64,000 nucleotides of DNA from Acanthochlamys bracteata (taxonomy: Eukaryota; Streptophyta; Magnoliopsida; Pandanales; Velloziaceae), in the NCBI GenBank assembly GCA_019914995.1, contig CM034138.1:6516535-6580534 (forward strand), read 5' to 3'. This document shows, piece by piece, positions 41,001-60,215 of the stretch; the stretch's first letter is position 1, and every line of letters begins with the position of its first letter. Below the pieces are notes generated by a model. That model was given only the letters and a program-made list of their open reading frames with translations, had not been told where the DNA came from and made no database searches. Position numbers and translations under genes: made by a program.

Positions 41001-43815
41001 AGCCTAGAACTGATCATCTCCATGAAGTGCAAATTTCCAACCCAGTGTTTTGTGGCCAATTTCCCAAACTAAAATATAAATTATACACAAAACAAGAATG
41101 TAAGCATGCAGAAAAAATATTTTAATGCCAAATGCTCAGACTACAAAAACATGGATCCTACAGTTCAACAATAGAACAACTTTTTGGATGTTCGATGTGT
41201 AATTCTAAGTGTTCAAGAGACTTACAATGCGGCACAAGTAAACACCAGCAATAAAGCAAGGCAGACAGGTTTTGATAACATGAAGCCTCTCTTTTTTATG
41301 GCAACTTCCCATCTGCAGCAGCTTTGAGTGCTTAAGGCCACTCCAACAAACACAAACCAAAGAGAAGCTAGAATAAATCCACCAGATCCAGTAAATGCAA
41401 CAGACTGCAAAAAATACAAGCATCCAAAAGTAAAAATTTGCAACAATTGCCAATTAATAGATTAATTTTTTACTACTTATCATAGAATTGAGAACAAAGG
41501 TTTAAGCAATTGAACTACTAAGCAAATACTATCGATGTGAAGTAACTAATCCTTCCAAACTAAACTACAAATCAATCTTTTTCGCAATCAAAGCTTCATT
41601 CTTTAATTATCAGAATGAGGTACCTCTATTAACTCAATGCATCCTGCTATGTTTTGCTAAAATGATCATTCCTGATTGCCAAACCTCAATATATCAAGGT
41701 TTCAGCTTCAGTTAACGGAAGCCATTGCTATAACAAAAGCATAAATGACCGTGAATTTGTTGCAACAAATAAGCAGTTTACTACTAATACCTTCAATCAC
41801 CACTTTGCCACAAAAACTGCCACTTCCTCTAGTGACAGAGAGTTAAATGTTATCCTCCTCTGTTACAACCTTGATATCATGAGCAAACTAGATATAGATG
41901 AAGGTTTTGGGTCAACTCTTACAGAGTGGACAGTGTATGTTTTCTAATGGCCAAAACATTTATTGAAAGTAAAATGTTTAGATTTTATAGGTCATTTTGA
42001 AGCATGAAATACACATTCCATGTGTTCAAACGGTAAAATTTTGGACCATGCATTAAAGAAATACACAATTGAAGTGCCCAGATGGATGGAACTTTTGATC
42101 CATATACTTGAGCGTAATAACCTTACGTCATTACACAATTTCTTTTATTTTACAAGTTAAAAAACTACCCAACTTACCTCCCATATGGAATAGAACGTTT
42201 TATTATAGACCCACTCTCCTTTGTATTTAACTTCAGCTAGTTATCATAACAATAGAGCCACAAATCAGTTTAACCATATTCCATGCTATATCCCATCAAT
42301 TTACTGCATCTTGACCTTATATATTCAAATTCCAACTTGTTTTCTTATACACTTTTACACTACCAAATTATTATTGCTCGCATTACAATTGAAACCAGAA
42401 TGCTCTTTCATCCACTTAATCTGATGCCTTAATCCCTGATTCTTTCCATACTCAAGCTTCTTCATTTTGCCTTATCCACAAGATCAAAATCATCTACCAG
42501 AAACTAGAAAATCATTACTATTACTGATAAGCTTGTACCACTTGCGAAATATAATGGGCTAAAGGAGGCTCAGTTCATATTATGTACAGCATATTTATAA
42601 TACATTACTCATATTTTTATATACAATATAACCATAAACCGCATTTCCATACCAGGGCTCATCTAGACTAAGATTTTATTTTGTAGTAAGCAACCACAGT
42701 TGATCAACATGATTTGCTGCTGTTTCCTCTATAATACATTGCATACAAAAGGGAGCAATGCTAAAACTTACTGCCCAATAGTGCTTGTTGGAAAAGTCCC
42801 AACCCCCTTTGTACAGCCTGAGCTTGTTCAGCACATCAGGCCTCCTCGTTCTTTTTGCAGCTAAAACAAGTGGATATTTTGAATCAGGGGCCTCAGCAGC
42901 TTGTCTGGATAACTCCGGTGAGAACTTCAACAGACCATCTGCCCAAGGTGCTAAATTCTCGCCATCTACATGCAACAAATGTAAATTTCTTTGGCATTAG
43001 ATTTATACAAAGCTGAATTGTTGCATTACAACAAAAATAATGGCTAAGAAAAAAAGATCTGGAAAAATGAAAGAAAATGAGCCCATAAATAACTCACAGT
43101 TAGGAGCTTGATGTGTATGGGCATAAACCACTTGAAATTGAAAAAAGTAAAGCACAAGATTGGGAACAAAATATGCATAAGTCCCCATTACAATGGCTTT
43201 AGAGCAGAAAAGAACTGAAAGTCTTCTTGCATAATCACCATAAACCACTTGAAATAAAAAATTTGAATTAAATTTAAGAAAAAATAAAAAGAGCGAAAGA
43301 AGGTAAAAATTGGGGGGAGAAGATCCATCGATTTCCCATTAAAACAGCTTAACAGCTGAAAGGAGCTAAAACAACACAAGGACTTCATCCATAAATCTCA
43401 AAACAAACACCATTGCTTTCGGTCAGAAAAGCATGGACTCAAAGTAACAAAAACCAGACTTTTACTTTTAGAATCAATACGATACGTAGTTGAAAACATT
43501 TCCTAAGCAAAAAACATAGACGTGACTGTATAAGTATAATCTAATAATCAAACAAGATCCCTTTCTCCTGAATTTTATCAGATTTTACAATATCTACAAA
43601 AACATTTACTGAATTGCGCATACTAATATGATCCAAGTAGTCCATAACTACTCTGTAACGAGAACCTTTCTATCGAGAAAGAAAACAGAGAGATATGAAG
43701 ACGGAATACCAAATATAAGCTTCTCAGAAACTTCAACGCCTCCGACAAGAACGATGGACGAAGCAAGCAGAGAGCCAAAGAAACACAACGCAGCGACTAC
43801 AGCAGGAGCAGCCAT
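38095..43815 (-). CDS. Multi-pass plant membrane protein (At2g12400/At2g25270-like family)
   Basis: Nine exons join in phase into a 543-residue protein: 43815-43710 (ATG), 42965-42772, 41404-41226, 40773-40489, 40406-40348, 40199-40163, 40055-39984, 38923-38599, 38469-38095 (TAA). All introns are GT-AG. It starts with a hydrophobic signal-like segment (PAVVAALCFFGSLLASSIVL). Next come an RTRRPDVLNKLRLYKGGWDF region, two membrane segments (GGFILASLWFVFVGVAL; VCLALLLVFTCAALLTGCI), a ~100-residue loop predicted to be helical, and two more membrane segments (VLIVVAVVMLLLAILGF; GWLLVAVTFILCGVFIV). A ~220-residue Cys-containing loop with NQT/NQS-type glycosylation sequons and a last membrane helix (GLISIGVILCLILWIFYA) complete it. 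From memory it matches a plant-specific family annotated only as transmembrane or plasma-membrane fusion protein. The function is unknown. The general layout of paired helices and large outer loops recalls tweety/prominin-type proteins, but that is only an analogy. Confidence 0.86.
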
Positions 43816-44110
43816 GACCGGAGAAGTAATAAATTCTTTATCATCAATTCTTAAAATCCATGATCGAGCTTGCAATTCTGATAGACTGCTTATATGAATT
43901 GATTTATATTTTTCTCTAATTTTATTCTGCTTCTCCTATCATCATCGATCACCAACAGGAGAAGAGAACAGATCGAGCGCGCGGAAGAGAGAGATCGAAT
44001 GAGTGTGTGTGAACGAAGAAAAGAAGAAGAAAGAAAAAAAATAAAAGTTGATGAAGCGCAGAAAACGAAACGGAGAGAAAACGAGTGAGGGAAAGATACG
44101 GGAGTCTGAC
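43816..44110 (-). promoter_or_regulatory. 5' leader and proximal promoter of the membrane-protein gene
   Basis: On the reverse strand this stretch is pyrimidine-rich (ctctctttcttcttcttttc-like runs at about 43980-44060) and borders AT-rich DNA at about 44110, as expected for a plant transcript leader and core promoter. No clear TATA box was fixed. An in-frame ATG 20 codons upstream of 43815 exists, but the downstream ATG gives the better signal-like N-terminus. Confidence 0.45.
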
Positions 44111-46700
44111 TAGTAGTTTTAGACCATAAAAATTCTTTATATTTACGTTAAATGCCACCAACTGTTGATTACGATGCTTTTGTTAATTAACGTAGCGACA
44201 CTCTCTGTCGCTCACCCTCAAACTAATAACAATATTTAGAGATTGTTTCGGATTTTTATAATAAAATATTTTAAAAGTAATTTTAAGTAAAATAATAAAA
44301 ATTATATCCATAAAAAAGTTTAGAAGCGTTTGAGAGTACATTTTGAGTTAAAATTTTTCTGAAACAAAAAAATATTATTTTAAAAAATAATAAAAATCAG
44401 TAATAAAAATGTTTATTATGTTTAAAAAATGTATTAAAATATAAATTAAAAAATTTGAAACTGTTTTTTAAATAGAACGTGAGACGAAATGATATAATTA
44501 TGTATTAATTTTCAAATTTTAAAAAATGTTTGAAATATTTAAAAAAATTAGGTAATGAAAATTTTAGAAAAAGATATCTGAGAAAGAAATTTTAAGCGGT
44601 GTAGTAAAGCTCTTGATCGCTTCTTATTATGGAAAATTAAATAAATTTTAACCACTTTTATTATAAATATTCTGTTGATTTCTTATCTTTCATTAAAAAT
44701 TAGTTCTTATTTTTAATATTAATATTATGTTATGTGGAAGTTAAATACATATAAAAATTTACTTGCTGCTGATTTCGATATTCAACAACTAATTTTCTTT
44801 ATAGCATTATATGATAAGATTTTCTACAGCCGAATTTCTAATTTTAACTTTCAATAACATTTTGAATTTATTGGACAGTATTTACAAATTGTTATTATTC
44901 TAGTATGACTTTAGTTTTAAGCTCTCAATAAATCGTTAAAACTTTTGTTTAGTTTGATAACATTCTAACCTAATACAGCATTGATAGTGCTTATAAACTA
45001 TATTTCTTATTTTTTAATAATTTATTTATAATATTTAAAAAATTATATTTTTTATTTTTTATTTTTCTAAATAAAAATAAAGCTTATTTTGAATAAAAAT
45101 TTAAATATTTTTATTTAAAAAAGTTTTATTTTATAAGTATTTTTAAAATTCTTCACGCCTTATTTATGTGTAGTGTATAATTATGTGTCTATATAGTAGA
45201 AAAAAAATACATCGTGTTGATATTATCTATATCGATCAAATTAGACAAAAATAAGTGACATTTAGGGGGTGTTTATCTTGAAGATAAAGAGAATGAAATA
45301 AATTTTTTAGAAGTTACGTAACCCACTTGCTAGTCAACCACATTCTTCGTTATTTATTTATTTGCATCTTGGTTTTTATGTGATTTGTGAAAGCATACAG
45401 AGATATCATCGTCATTTAATAATATTTATTCTCGTTACCTGCACAAAAAGTGAAGTGATGAAAAGTTAGCCGTCCATGTGCTACGGTGGGACCCAGTAGG
45501 TCTATGCATGAATCTCACTAGTTGTGAAGAAAGCGAGAAAGAACAAGAGTCAATATGGAGTAGTTAATAAATTATTTAATTAATACAAAAGAATTAGTTA
45601 ATTAGTTAGTTGGTTGATTAGCTGGTATTAATAAAACGGTGGAGATAATATAGGGAGCGTTGAGGCATGCGGATTAGGTGAGCGGTGGCATTAAGTACGC
45701 TCGTAATTAAATTTCGTAAAAAATATAAAATAAAAAGTAAAATTTAAAAAAAATAAAAATAAAGTTCAATATTTATATTTTAATAATTTTTAAAATATGT
45801 TAAAAATTAAAAGATATAATTATAGTGAAAAGTATGTAAATAAAAAAATTATAACTAAAATTTATATGTAAAATAAAATTTAAATTTTTTATGTAATTAA
45901 AACATATGAACTATTTTGAAACTCAAAATCTGACCGAAAAAAGTAAAATTACGGGCGTTTGAAACACGCTCTTCAAGCGTATTTTAGAGGGCATTTTCAA
46001 ACGCTCATTTTCAATTTCTTTATTTCATATTTTTCAATATATATTTTATAATTATTTAGAAAATTTATTTAAATATTTAGAAAATATAGAAAAATTTTAC
46101 GTAGTGAGATCTTTTTATTGCATATTTTTATTATTTTATGAAAGTAAAAAAATAAAACTTATTTAAAAAAAAAAATATCTTTCGTTTTATAAATGCTCTA
46201 TTTTATAAGCATTATCAAACGTCTCCTAAGTTTCATATATTTTTAACCTCAATCTTTTTATAATATCAATTTAAATATTGTTATAAAATTGTGCTTTTGA
46301 AATTTTAAGTTTATATATTTTAGTTATTATTTCAAATATTTTATTTTATCATTTTATTTTAGATTTCATTTTCTTTGTTTTAGTTAAAATTTCTTTTATA
46401 ATTTATTTTATAAATTTTATCTTTATACAATTAAAATACGTCCTTGATTTTCCGTGCGGTGTTACTTATCATTTTTTTTAAATATTTTGTTTATATAATA
46501 TGTTAATTTTTTTAAAATTTAGAAATATAGATAAATTATGTTATAAAAAATTATAAATTATACTTTAGAAAACTACTTTAAACAAATTTTTATTGTATAA
46601 GCCATAAAACATGTTAATTCATGTCCAATATTAAAGACCTTTTGTTTGTTTTCATAGAATCTTCTATAATAAAAGTACCAAAAGTATTACCTTTTTTATT
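44111..46700. other. AT-rich intergenic DNA
   Basis: No coding region or RNA gene seen. Contains one well-formed MITE-like repeat (45985-46230) and many A/T runs. Confidence 0.5.
45985..46230 (+). mobile_element. AT-rich MITE-like repeat, family member E
   Basis: Begins ttttcaaacgctcattttc and ends ataagcattatcaaacgtctc, with the family core tacgtagtgagatctttttat in the middle. The inverted ends are short and imperfect (caaacgctc / gcattatcaaacg). Confidence 0.62.
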
Positions 46701-46904
46701 CGTATTAAACTAAGTTATCTTAATTTGAGTATACTTTATGTCCAATAAATTATCCAAATAGAGGAAAAAATTATTAAAATATGGAAAAATGGTTTTTTAG
46801 TTTCCTTAATGAGGTGTTTTGTTGTCAAAAAATTTTACTTATTTTTGTCAGATTTTAAACTCGGTCCACCTCATATATATTAATTTTTGCCATTCGAATT
46901 CTAT

Positions 46905-48735
46905 TTTAATTAATTTTAATTAGTAGAAAAAATAATATAATTCTATGATTATTTTTTGTATTTAATAATTGATATAATTTTATATTAATATTACAAAATT
47001 AATCTAAAAGTTATATTAATAAAGTTTATTTAAATTATATTAATAAATTAGTTATATTAAATAAAGTAATATTAATATAAATAAAAAAAGCCATTTGAGT
47101 TTTTTATGAAAAATTTACTTCTATTACACATTCATTTACCTATCTACTCAAATATAGTTAATTTGTTACCCTTATTATATATCCAAACATCATAAAATTA
47201 ATTAACCATTCTTTTATTATTTTTTTATCCGTTCTTTTACTATTATTTCTTACCTATGAATCTAAACATATCTTTAGGGTATGTTTGGATTTTGATTGTT
47301 TATAGTGAATAGTGGTGATGGTGAAGCATTTCACCATATTAACCATATTTGTTTTGATTTCATTAATGGAAGGGGAGGGAAATTGTTCCACATCCCTCAC
47401 CATGTTCAATGGTGAAATATGTACCCACCAAATTAGTGGATACCCACTAAATTTGCTTTCTTTTTTGTCTTTTTATATTTTAATTTTTAAAATTATTTAA
47501 TATTTGTTTAATTAGATATTCTTTAATTAATATGTGTTATTTTTTATTATAATAATTTATAATTTTTATATTTATTTAAATTTAATTAATTTTAGCTGAT
47601 AGAGAAAATAATAAAACTATATGATCAAATTTTTTAATCTAAAATTTTATTTAATTTTGTTAAATTATATCAAACATTAATAAAAAAATTAAGTTAATAT
47701 AAAAGATTAATCTAAAACTTATATTAATAAAGTTAATTTAAGTTATATTAATCAAATTAGTTTAAAGTTATATTAATAAAAGTTAGATTAATATAAATAA
47801 AAAGGGCGTTTAAGTCTTTTATAAAAAATTTATTTTTTTTATTCATTCATTTATCTATCTATCCAAACATAATTAGTTCGTTAACCTTACTATATATCTA
47901 AACATTATAAAGTTAAATAGTTACTCTTTCTTATCCGTCCTTTTATTATTTTTCCAATCTATTTTTTTATTATTATTTCTTAATCATGTATCCAAACATA
48001 CTTTTAAAGTTTATGAGTATGGATGGAAAGGGATGGGGAATGTGTTTGGGATGGTGAAGTTAACACATTCCCCATCCCTATCTATGTTTGATAACTTTTC
48101 ATTAATAAAGGATGGAGAACTCTCTCCATTTATTCTCACTATTTCATAGTTAAATGTATATCCATCAAATTGATGGGTACATATGGTGACAAGAGAGAAA
48201 ATAAATTGACTTCTTTTTATTTTTTTATTTTTCTTTTTTTAATATTTACTTATAATTTATAGTTATTTTTAATTTAATGTTTATTTTTATTAATATTTTT
48301 AAATCAAGACATGTTACTTTTATTATAATAATTTAAATTCAAATATTTATTTAATTTTAATTAATTTTAATTGGTAGTGAAAATAATAAAATAATAGAAT
48401 TATTTTGTAATATTTCATTGATATAATTTTAGATTAATATAAAAATTTAATATAAAACTTATATTCATAAAGTTTATTTGAAATTATATTAATAAATTAG
48501 TTAAAATTAATAAAAATAATGTAAATAAAAAAGAGTATTTAAGTTTTTTATGAAAAATTTACTTTCATTACTTATTTATTTATCGATCTACTCAACATAA
48601 TTAATTTGTTACCCTTATCATATATCTAAACATCATAAAATTAATTAACTATTATTTTTTATCCTTTCTTTTATTTTTTTTATTTATCATCTTACTATTA
48701 TTTCGTTTCTATGAATCCAAACATACCCATACAAC
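46905..48735 (+). repeat. Three adjacent related ~0.73-kb repeat units with gtatgtttggat ends
   Basis: Three successive segments share the same order of landmarks: an attaattttaattggtag-like motif, repeated taatctaaaacttatattaa, ttatgaaaaatttac, catccaaacataa, and a final atccaaacata. Unit 1 (about 46905-47278) lacks its first half. Unit 2 is 47279-48003 and unit 3 about 48004-48735. Unit 2 begins gggtatgtttggatt and unit 3 ends atccaaacataccc, which are inverted versions of each other. A nested or tandem array of a non-autonomous DNA transposon is likely. Confidence 0.7.
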
Positions 48736-49596
48736 CAATGCTCTTTCAATGGCTTTACATAAAGGTTATGTTTACCAACTCCTTAACCTTTTCTTTTCTC
48801 AAACTCATTTTTAATATAAAATAAAAAATATTTTAAAAAAATTTTTTTCTAACAAAAGTTTTTGTTTTTAAAATTTACTATTATACAAATTTTATATAAA
48901 AATTTATTTTTTATTAAATATTTTTTATTTATTTATTTTTTAATTCATTTTTATAAAAGTGAGTTTAATTTAAGATAAACACACCCAAATTGTAACAAGA
49001 TTTCGTTGAGATCAGGTAGTGAAGGAATAGATGGTAAATTGTGAAAAAGTTATAAATAAGATTTACATATTGTGAAAATTTACATATAGAAGCAAATTTT
49101 TACATATTTTAAGTGTGTTTCAATTTTATAAAAATAAATTTTAAAAAAGTTATTTATATAAAAATATAAGTTCTCAAAAATAAAATTAAAAATTTTTAAT
49201 AAAAATTAAAATTTTATATTAATTATATATTTATAGTAAATTTTAAAGTTGAATTTTTAAAAAAAATATTAATAATTATATATATTTTATATTAAAAATA
49301 AGTTTAAAAAAATAAAATTTAGGGTGCTTATAAACACACCCTTATTGTAAAATGAGTTAGTATGATTAGTGTCGTTAAAAAGGAGTTTAATTTCTTTCTT
49401 TTAAATAGACAAAAATATTTTTCGAACTCCTTTTATTTTAATTCAATTTGCAATAAATTTTTATAAATATCATACCAAAATTTATAAAAAAGTTTATATT
49501 ATAAATTTAATTATTATTTATTTTTATTTTTAAAAAATAAAAAGTAAATTTTATTTAAAAATTTTTTTCAAAATAATTTCAAATATCAGTATATAC
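48736..49596. other. AT-rich intergenic DNA
   Basis: Low-complexity A/T-rich sequence without gene, RNA or clear element boundaries. Confidence 0.5.
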
Positions 49597-50455
49597 TAGG
49601 AGTGACAATATGAATTGATGGGTTGGTTTCGAGTCAACCCATTTAATAATCAGATCAAATTCGTTCAACTCTAATATAACTCATGAATTTATACGGGTCA
49701 AAATTGTCAACCCTAACCCAACCTACTAATAACCGGATCAAATTCGAGTCGACCCATTTAATAATTAAAATTATTAATTATTAATTTTATATTTTTAAAC
49801 TTCAACGGAATTATAAGATCAGTTTGAATGGAAGTGTACGATATTTTTACTGACGAGATATAATTATGTCCGACAAAATATGCATTCCTTAATATCTTCA
49901 TCAATATTTAAAATATCCAAAAAAATATTATTTTTATTTTTTAAAAATATATGATAATAGTTGAAATTTATGATTATAAATACATATTAATAATTTCGAT
50001 AAAAATTTTGATAAATATATCTATCTAACAAAATTTTCATAAAAATCTTTATACGAAATCTAATTCGTCATTAAAAATATCTACATAGTAATACTTTCGA
50101 TAATATTATAATTTTTATCTTACACTATTTTACTAAGATATAAAAATAAAAAATTAATTATAAATATAATATAATTTAATAGTTTGTAAATAACTATTAT
50201 CGATTATTTTTATTGCCAATATTTTATTATACGGTAAGAAAAAATTAAGAATTGTTATTTCTAAAGGTGACATTCTAGATTGGTAGGTCAATTTTAGGTT
50301 AACTCGAATCGACCTATTTAATAATCGGGTCAAATTGTTCAACCCTAACCCAACCTATATATTTATATGGATCAAATTTTTCAACCCTAATCTTGATTAA
50401 ACATCGGTTTCGAATTGTATTTTCGGATCGGATCATATATTGCCACCCCTAATGT
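49597..50455 (+). mobile_element. Non-autonomous DNA transposon with ~18-bp terminal inverted repeats
   Basis: The left end reads taggagtgacaatatga and the right end, reversed, reads taggggtggcaatatatga, a near-perfect inverted pair. Just inside both ends are related segments naming the same motif (caaccctaacccaacctat at about 49710 and 50340; gacccatttaataat / gacctatttaataat). The gggtggcaat end is widespread in plant genomes and is usually ascribed to hAT-like elements (from memory). There is no transposase frame. Flanking bases resemble each other (gtatatac / atgtatag), but no exact target duplication was seen. Confidence 0.6.
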
Positions 50456-50719
50456 ATAGCCGGGCAGAACTAATATTTTTTAATGATTTTTTTTGTCCCA
50501 TAAAAAGTCACGTGTAGTGTTGAATTTGTAAGAGTTTCGAAGTCATTTCCAATCAGTTTTACATGACGATTGATAATAATATTTTTAAAAATAATTTTTA
50601 AAAAATAAGAATATTTTTATTTTTAAAAAATATAGTTTATTTTGTTTGATAAAACATAATAAAATTAATTAATAATAAATATTACAATATAAATGTTTTA
50701 TATTTTTAAAATTTGAAAT

Positions 50720-50746
50720 TGATTATATATATATATATATATATAT
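50720..50746 (+). repeat. (TA)n microsatellite
   Basis: A run of about a dozen TA dinucleotides just upstream of the GC-rich start of the ALG1 5' region. Confidence 0.8.
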
Positions 50747-50769
50747 TAAAAAATCTATATAAAAAAACT

Positions 50770-52576
50770 AAAAACCAATCTCCGAAGCATTTACCGTCGT
50801 TTTCCTCTCGCACGCGGCAACCGCGCAGCTCCGGACACTTGAGCCTTCCCGCCACGAAATCGCCTTCGATTGGCAACAATTTCCTTCAATAGACTCCCCT
50901 ATTCCGGACACTTGAGCCGGGATCACACTCGATCGCGAGCTGGAAGCCAGCAGCAGCTTAATCACTCTGCCGCCGCCAGTCAGTTCCGTGTGCGAGCGAA
51001 GGTTTCAAAGCCTCTCTAACCTCTCCCGATTTCGGCGACTACTGTCCTTCTTCCCTTGGCCGTGCTAGCTAGCGGAATTGTAACCTGGCTCGCTGCCGCT
51101 CGCTCACTTCGATCTTGGGCCGTCGGAGCATGATTGGGCCACCATTGGCATCTTCGCCACCCCTTTTGTCGTTGATTTTGCTACTGTTGGTGCTTGGAAG
51201 TGTCTCCGACAACCTGTGGTTGGATTAGCATTCACGGTCAACCCCCTTGCACCACAACGACGACGAACCTCTTGGTTAACCTACGTTGGTAATAAGCAAT
51301 TCATTCCACGATTTTGATTGCTTAATTGGATCATGGGACAAGCTTAAAATCGCTTATACATTTGCCTTTCCATGTTGTCATAGTTAGGCCGTGTTGGCTA
51401 TTATCGAGTTGGACTTAAAGGGAGAAAGCTTGGGTCTTTGGCTGGTCCATTGGACCTTGGGAAGCCTCAATTCCTTTTAAGAGTCGTGGATTGGATCATA
51501 AGTGGATTAAGGAATGAGTCGAATGACTTTTGCTAAAGAGTATTCGCGATCGTCATTGTGGCATAAAGCTAGATGTATTGAGTAGTATTATTGGATTCGA
51601 GACTTAAAAGAAGTTGAGAGATATAATTTGGAATGAAAGGGTTAGGTTTGACTCTTGACCGGATTATTAATGCCTATTTTGGTCTTTTGTGTTGTAGTGC
51701 TAGATCTAGACTGACTTGCTAAATGTGGCAAGCATTGCTTTCGAGTGTTGTTCTATAGATTAGTTTTGTTTCTCCGTGGAGGTAAGGTTTTACTCACGGT
51801 ATCCCTTCTTTCAATTCAGTAGCATCTGAAATCATGAAATTCTTCTGGAAATTATCACTTTCTTGAACTCTTCCTTGTTAACCTCATAGAATGAGCTAAA
51901 ATCCGATTTGATCTAAGTATGCTCTTATGCACTTCTTGCATTAAATCTTGAAGTACAATCATACTCTACTGACAATCTTGTATTTATGTGTATATATGTA
52001 GTAATATTCCTTAAGTTTCATTCAGACCTTATACAGGGAGGTGCATCATCATCCATAACTTCTAAATAACATGGACAAAGACTTGATCAGTATATGTTTA
52101 TATATAACTGTTTTTGATAACCTAAGTAAGTCATTTGAACTTGGATATAAAGTGCGATAATTTGATATGAAAGTTGTTCGGAATCTCTCATGTAAATAGG
52201 GGTGATATCGACATGTGGCAATAGACCCTATCATATGTTTGTCCACTACCAAACCATGTACAGGGTGCGCAATTGTACTGAGACCGAGTTAGGATGCCAT
52301 GAGATGATTTATGGAGCATTCCGAGTATGAGGGCTCTACTGTGTATAGGAGCCCTCATTATTACTGGTTACTGTTAGAGTCTGTCATCCCTAGGTATTTT
52401 ATACTTTGGTCGAATATTTATTTATTGCAATCTGAGTATATGATATATGTTTATGATACACATTGTCAGCCATTGACATTTACTTTCGTGTTATGAGTAA
52501 GAAAATGGACAACAACGATAATAACTAGTCATTGTTGTTCAAAAGTTGTTGGTGTAGCAGTTGGCACAAGGATTTG
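50770..52576 (+). promoter_or_regulatory. GC-rich 5' region of ALG1 (leader/promoter, possible 5' intron)
   Basis: Composition changes sharply at 50770 from AT-rich repeats to a GC-rich, CpG-containing stretch (about 50780-51250), typical of a plant transcription start region. It is followed by ~1.3 kb of intermediate composition up to the ALG1 ATG at 52577. Open frames here show no family resemblance. The distance suggests either a long leader with a 5' intron or an inserted element between promoter and first coding exon. Confidence 0.4.
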
Positions 52577-58477
<5,901 letters not shown>

Positions 58478-59309
58478 TGAAGACTGGCACAAGTATATCG
58501 TACGCAGTGATGACCTCAACATGTGGAGTGATATATTTTATACTTGCCCAATGGAAAGATGTCCAGGCAATGGCGATTCATACTCTGAAACTGCAACAAT
58601 GGGATTAGTCACCAATTATATCAAACACTGTAGTCATCCAACTGTGGAGTGAAGCTAATTTCATAGCTTTAGAGCAGCTCTTCCTGGAAACCTGATCAAA
58701 TCCGTGTTTCATATAATCTGTCTCAGCATTATGTGCCATTGAAAAGGTTCATACGTTTTGGGTGCTGATATTAGTTACTGGCTGGAAATTGAGTCCAAAA
58801 GAAGTTGCATTGAACTTTTTTGTCGCCTACAGGACATGATAAACAATAACTGAGCTTTTGAAAGAGATAAGAGATGTTGACAAAAAGAACAGCGAGTTCA
58901 GATTATGGTCGTGGGTGTAAACGTGTTGGATTTGTGTCAAGCTTATGTAAAATCCTGACCTGAGTCCTGTAGCAATTAAGCAGATTCGTAGCTGGAAACG
59001 AATCTATTAGAAAAAAAAAAGATCCATGCCTTAAGAGTGTGTTTTTTTGTCAGCAAATATTACTGAAAAAATAAATTACTGTAAATGAATTATTATAAAT
59101 AATATTATTAAAAAATAAATTTAATTTATATATTTTTTAGTTAGAAGTGAACTAAAAGTGAAGTTTGAATTTTTTATGATAAAAAATAAGTTGATAGTTT
59201 TTTTCCAACAAAAATTGAGTTATAAATTGAAAGGAACTCACCATAAATCATATCCACCGTAGTGCTTCCGATCTTGTTCGCGTGCAAGGAGATTGTCAGT
59301 GGCGTTTGG

Positions 59310-59535
59310 CAAAGCGTTATTCAAAAATAATTTTTTATTTTATAGTTTATAATATATATTTTTTATAAATATTAAAAAATTATTTAAAATTTTAAAAATA
59401 AAAAAATTTTATATATTAAGATTTTTTTCATTACTTATTTTTTAATATTTTTTTAATCTAAAAAGTAGAACTTATTTTTTTAAAAAATATTTTTCGTTCT
59501 ATAAAAATTTTATTTCAAAATTATTCTCAAATGTT
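59310..59535 (+). mobile_element. AT-rich MITE-like repeat, family member F
   Basis: Begins gcgtttggcaaagcgttatt and ends aaattattctcaaatgttctc. The interior follows the family order, with degenerate core (attaagatttttttcattac) and the agaacttatttttttaaa segment. Confidence 0.55.
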
Positions 59536-59999
59536 CTCTTTTTCCTTTGCACGGATAATTAGATGGTGCAGATCTAATTTATCTCCTAATTTGGTTAACT
59601 ATTTACTTCTTCGTTTTAATTGCAAATGTTCATTTTAATTGTTTTAGTAAAAATTTTTCGTTGCCATCATAACCTTCTTAAAATGAATTTGTTAGAGATT
59701 GTGCAAGTAGTCATCTTAATTTTTAAACATATATCCAAATTAGGTTATTTTTTTCCCTGATCCTAAATACTTGAAGTTACAGATAGTTTCTAAATATATT
59801 TTTTGGAGTAAAAATGAGGTACTAAAAAATAAATTACCGTAAATAATATTATTAAAAATAAATATTATTTTATAAAAATAAATTAAAATAAATTTTTATA
59901 TTTCTTATATAGCTATAAAAAAATTTTTAAAAATGAATTGCAAGTACAAAAAGAACTAAAGGGCTCTTTGGAGTGCATTTCACTCTATTACAACAACTC

Positions 60000-60215
60000 C
60001 ATTTCATTTCAAAATTTGCAATAAATCTTCTATATATTTTACAGAATTTATTTAAATATTTAGAAAATATAAAAAATTTTATGTTATAAGATCTTATTAT
60101 TGCTTATTATTATTATTATTTTAGAAAAAAATAGAGCTTATTTTTCTAATTAAAACAAATATATTTTCCGTTTTAGAAAATTTTTATTTCAAAAGTATTC
60201 ACAAACACTCCCTAA
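60000..60215 (+). mobile_element. AT-rich MITE-like repeat, family member G
   Basis: Family core tataagatcttattattgct, then agagcttatttttctaatta and an end reading aaaagtattcacaaacactcc. The left end is poorly defined. Confidence 0.5.

Noticed and set aside
50768..50965. Reverse-strand 65-codon open frame in the ALG1 5' region
   Set aside because: A by-product of GC-rich leader sequence with few stops, without family resemblance or splice context.
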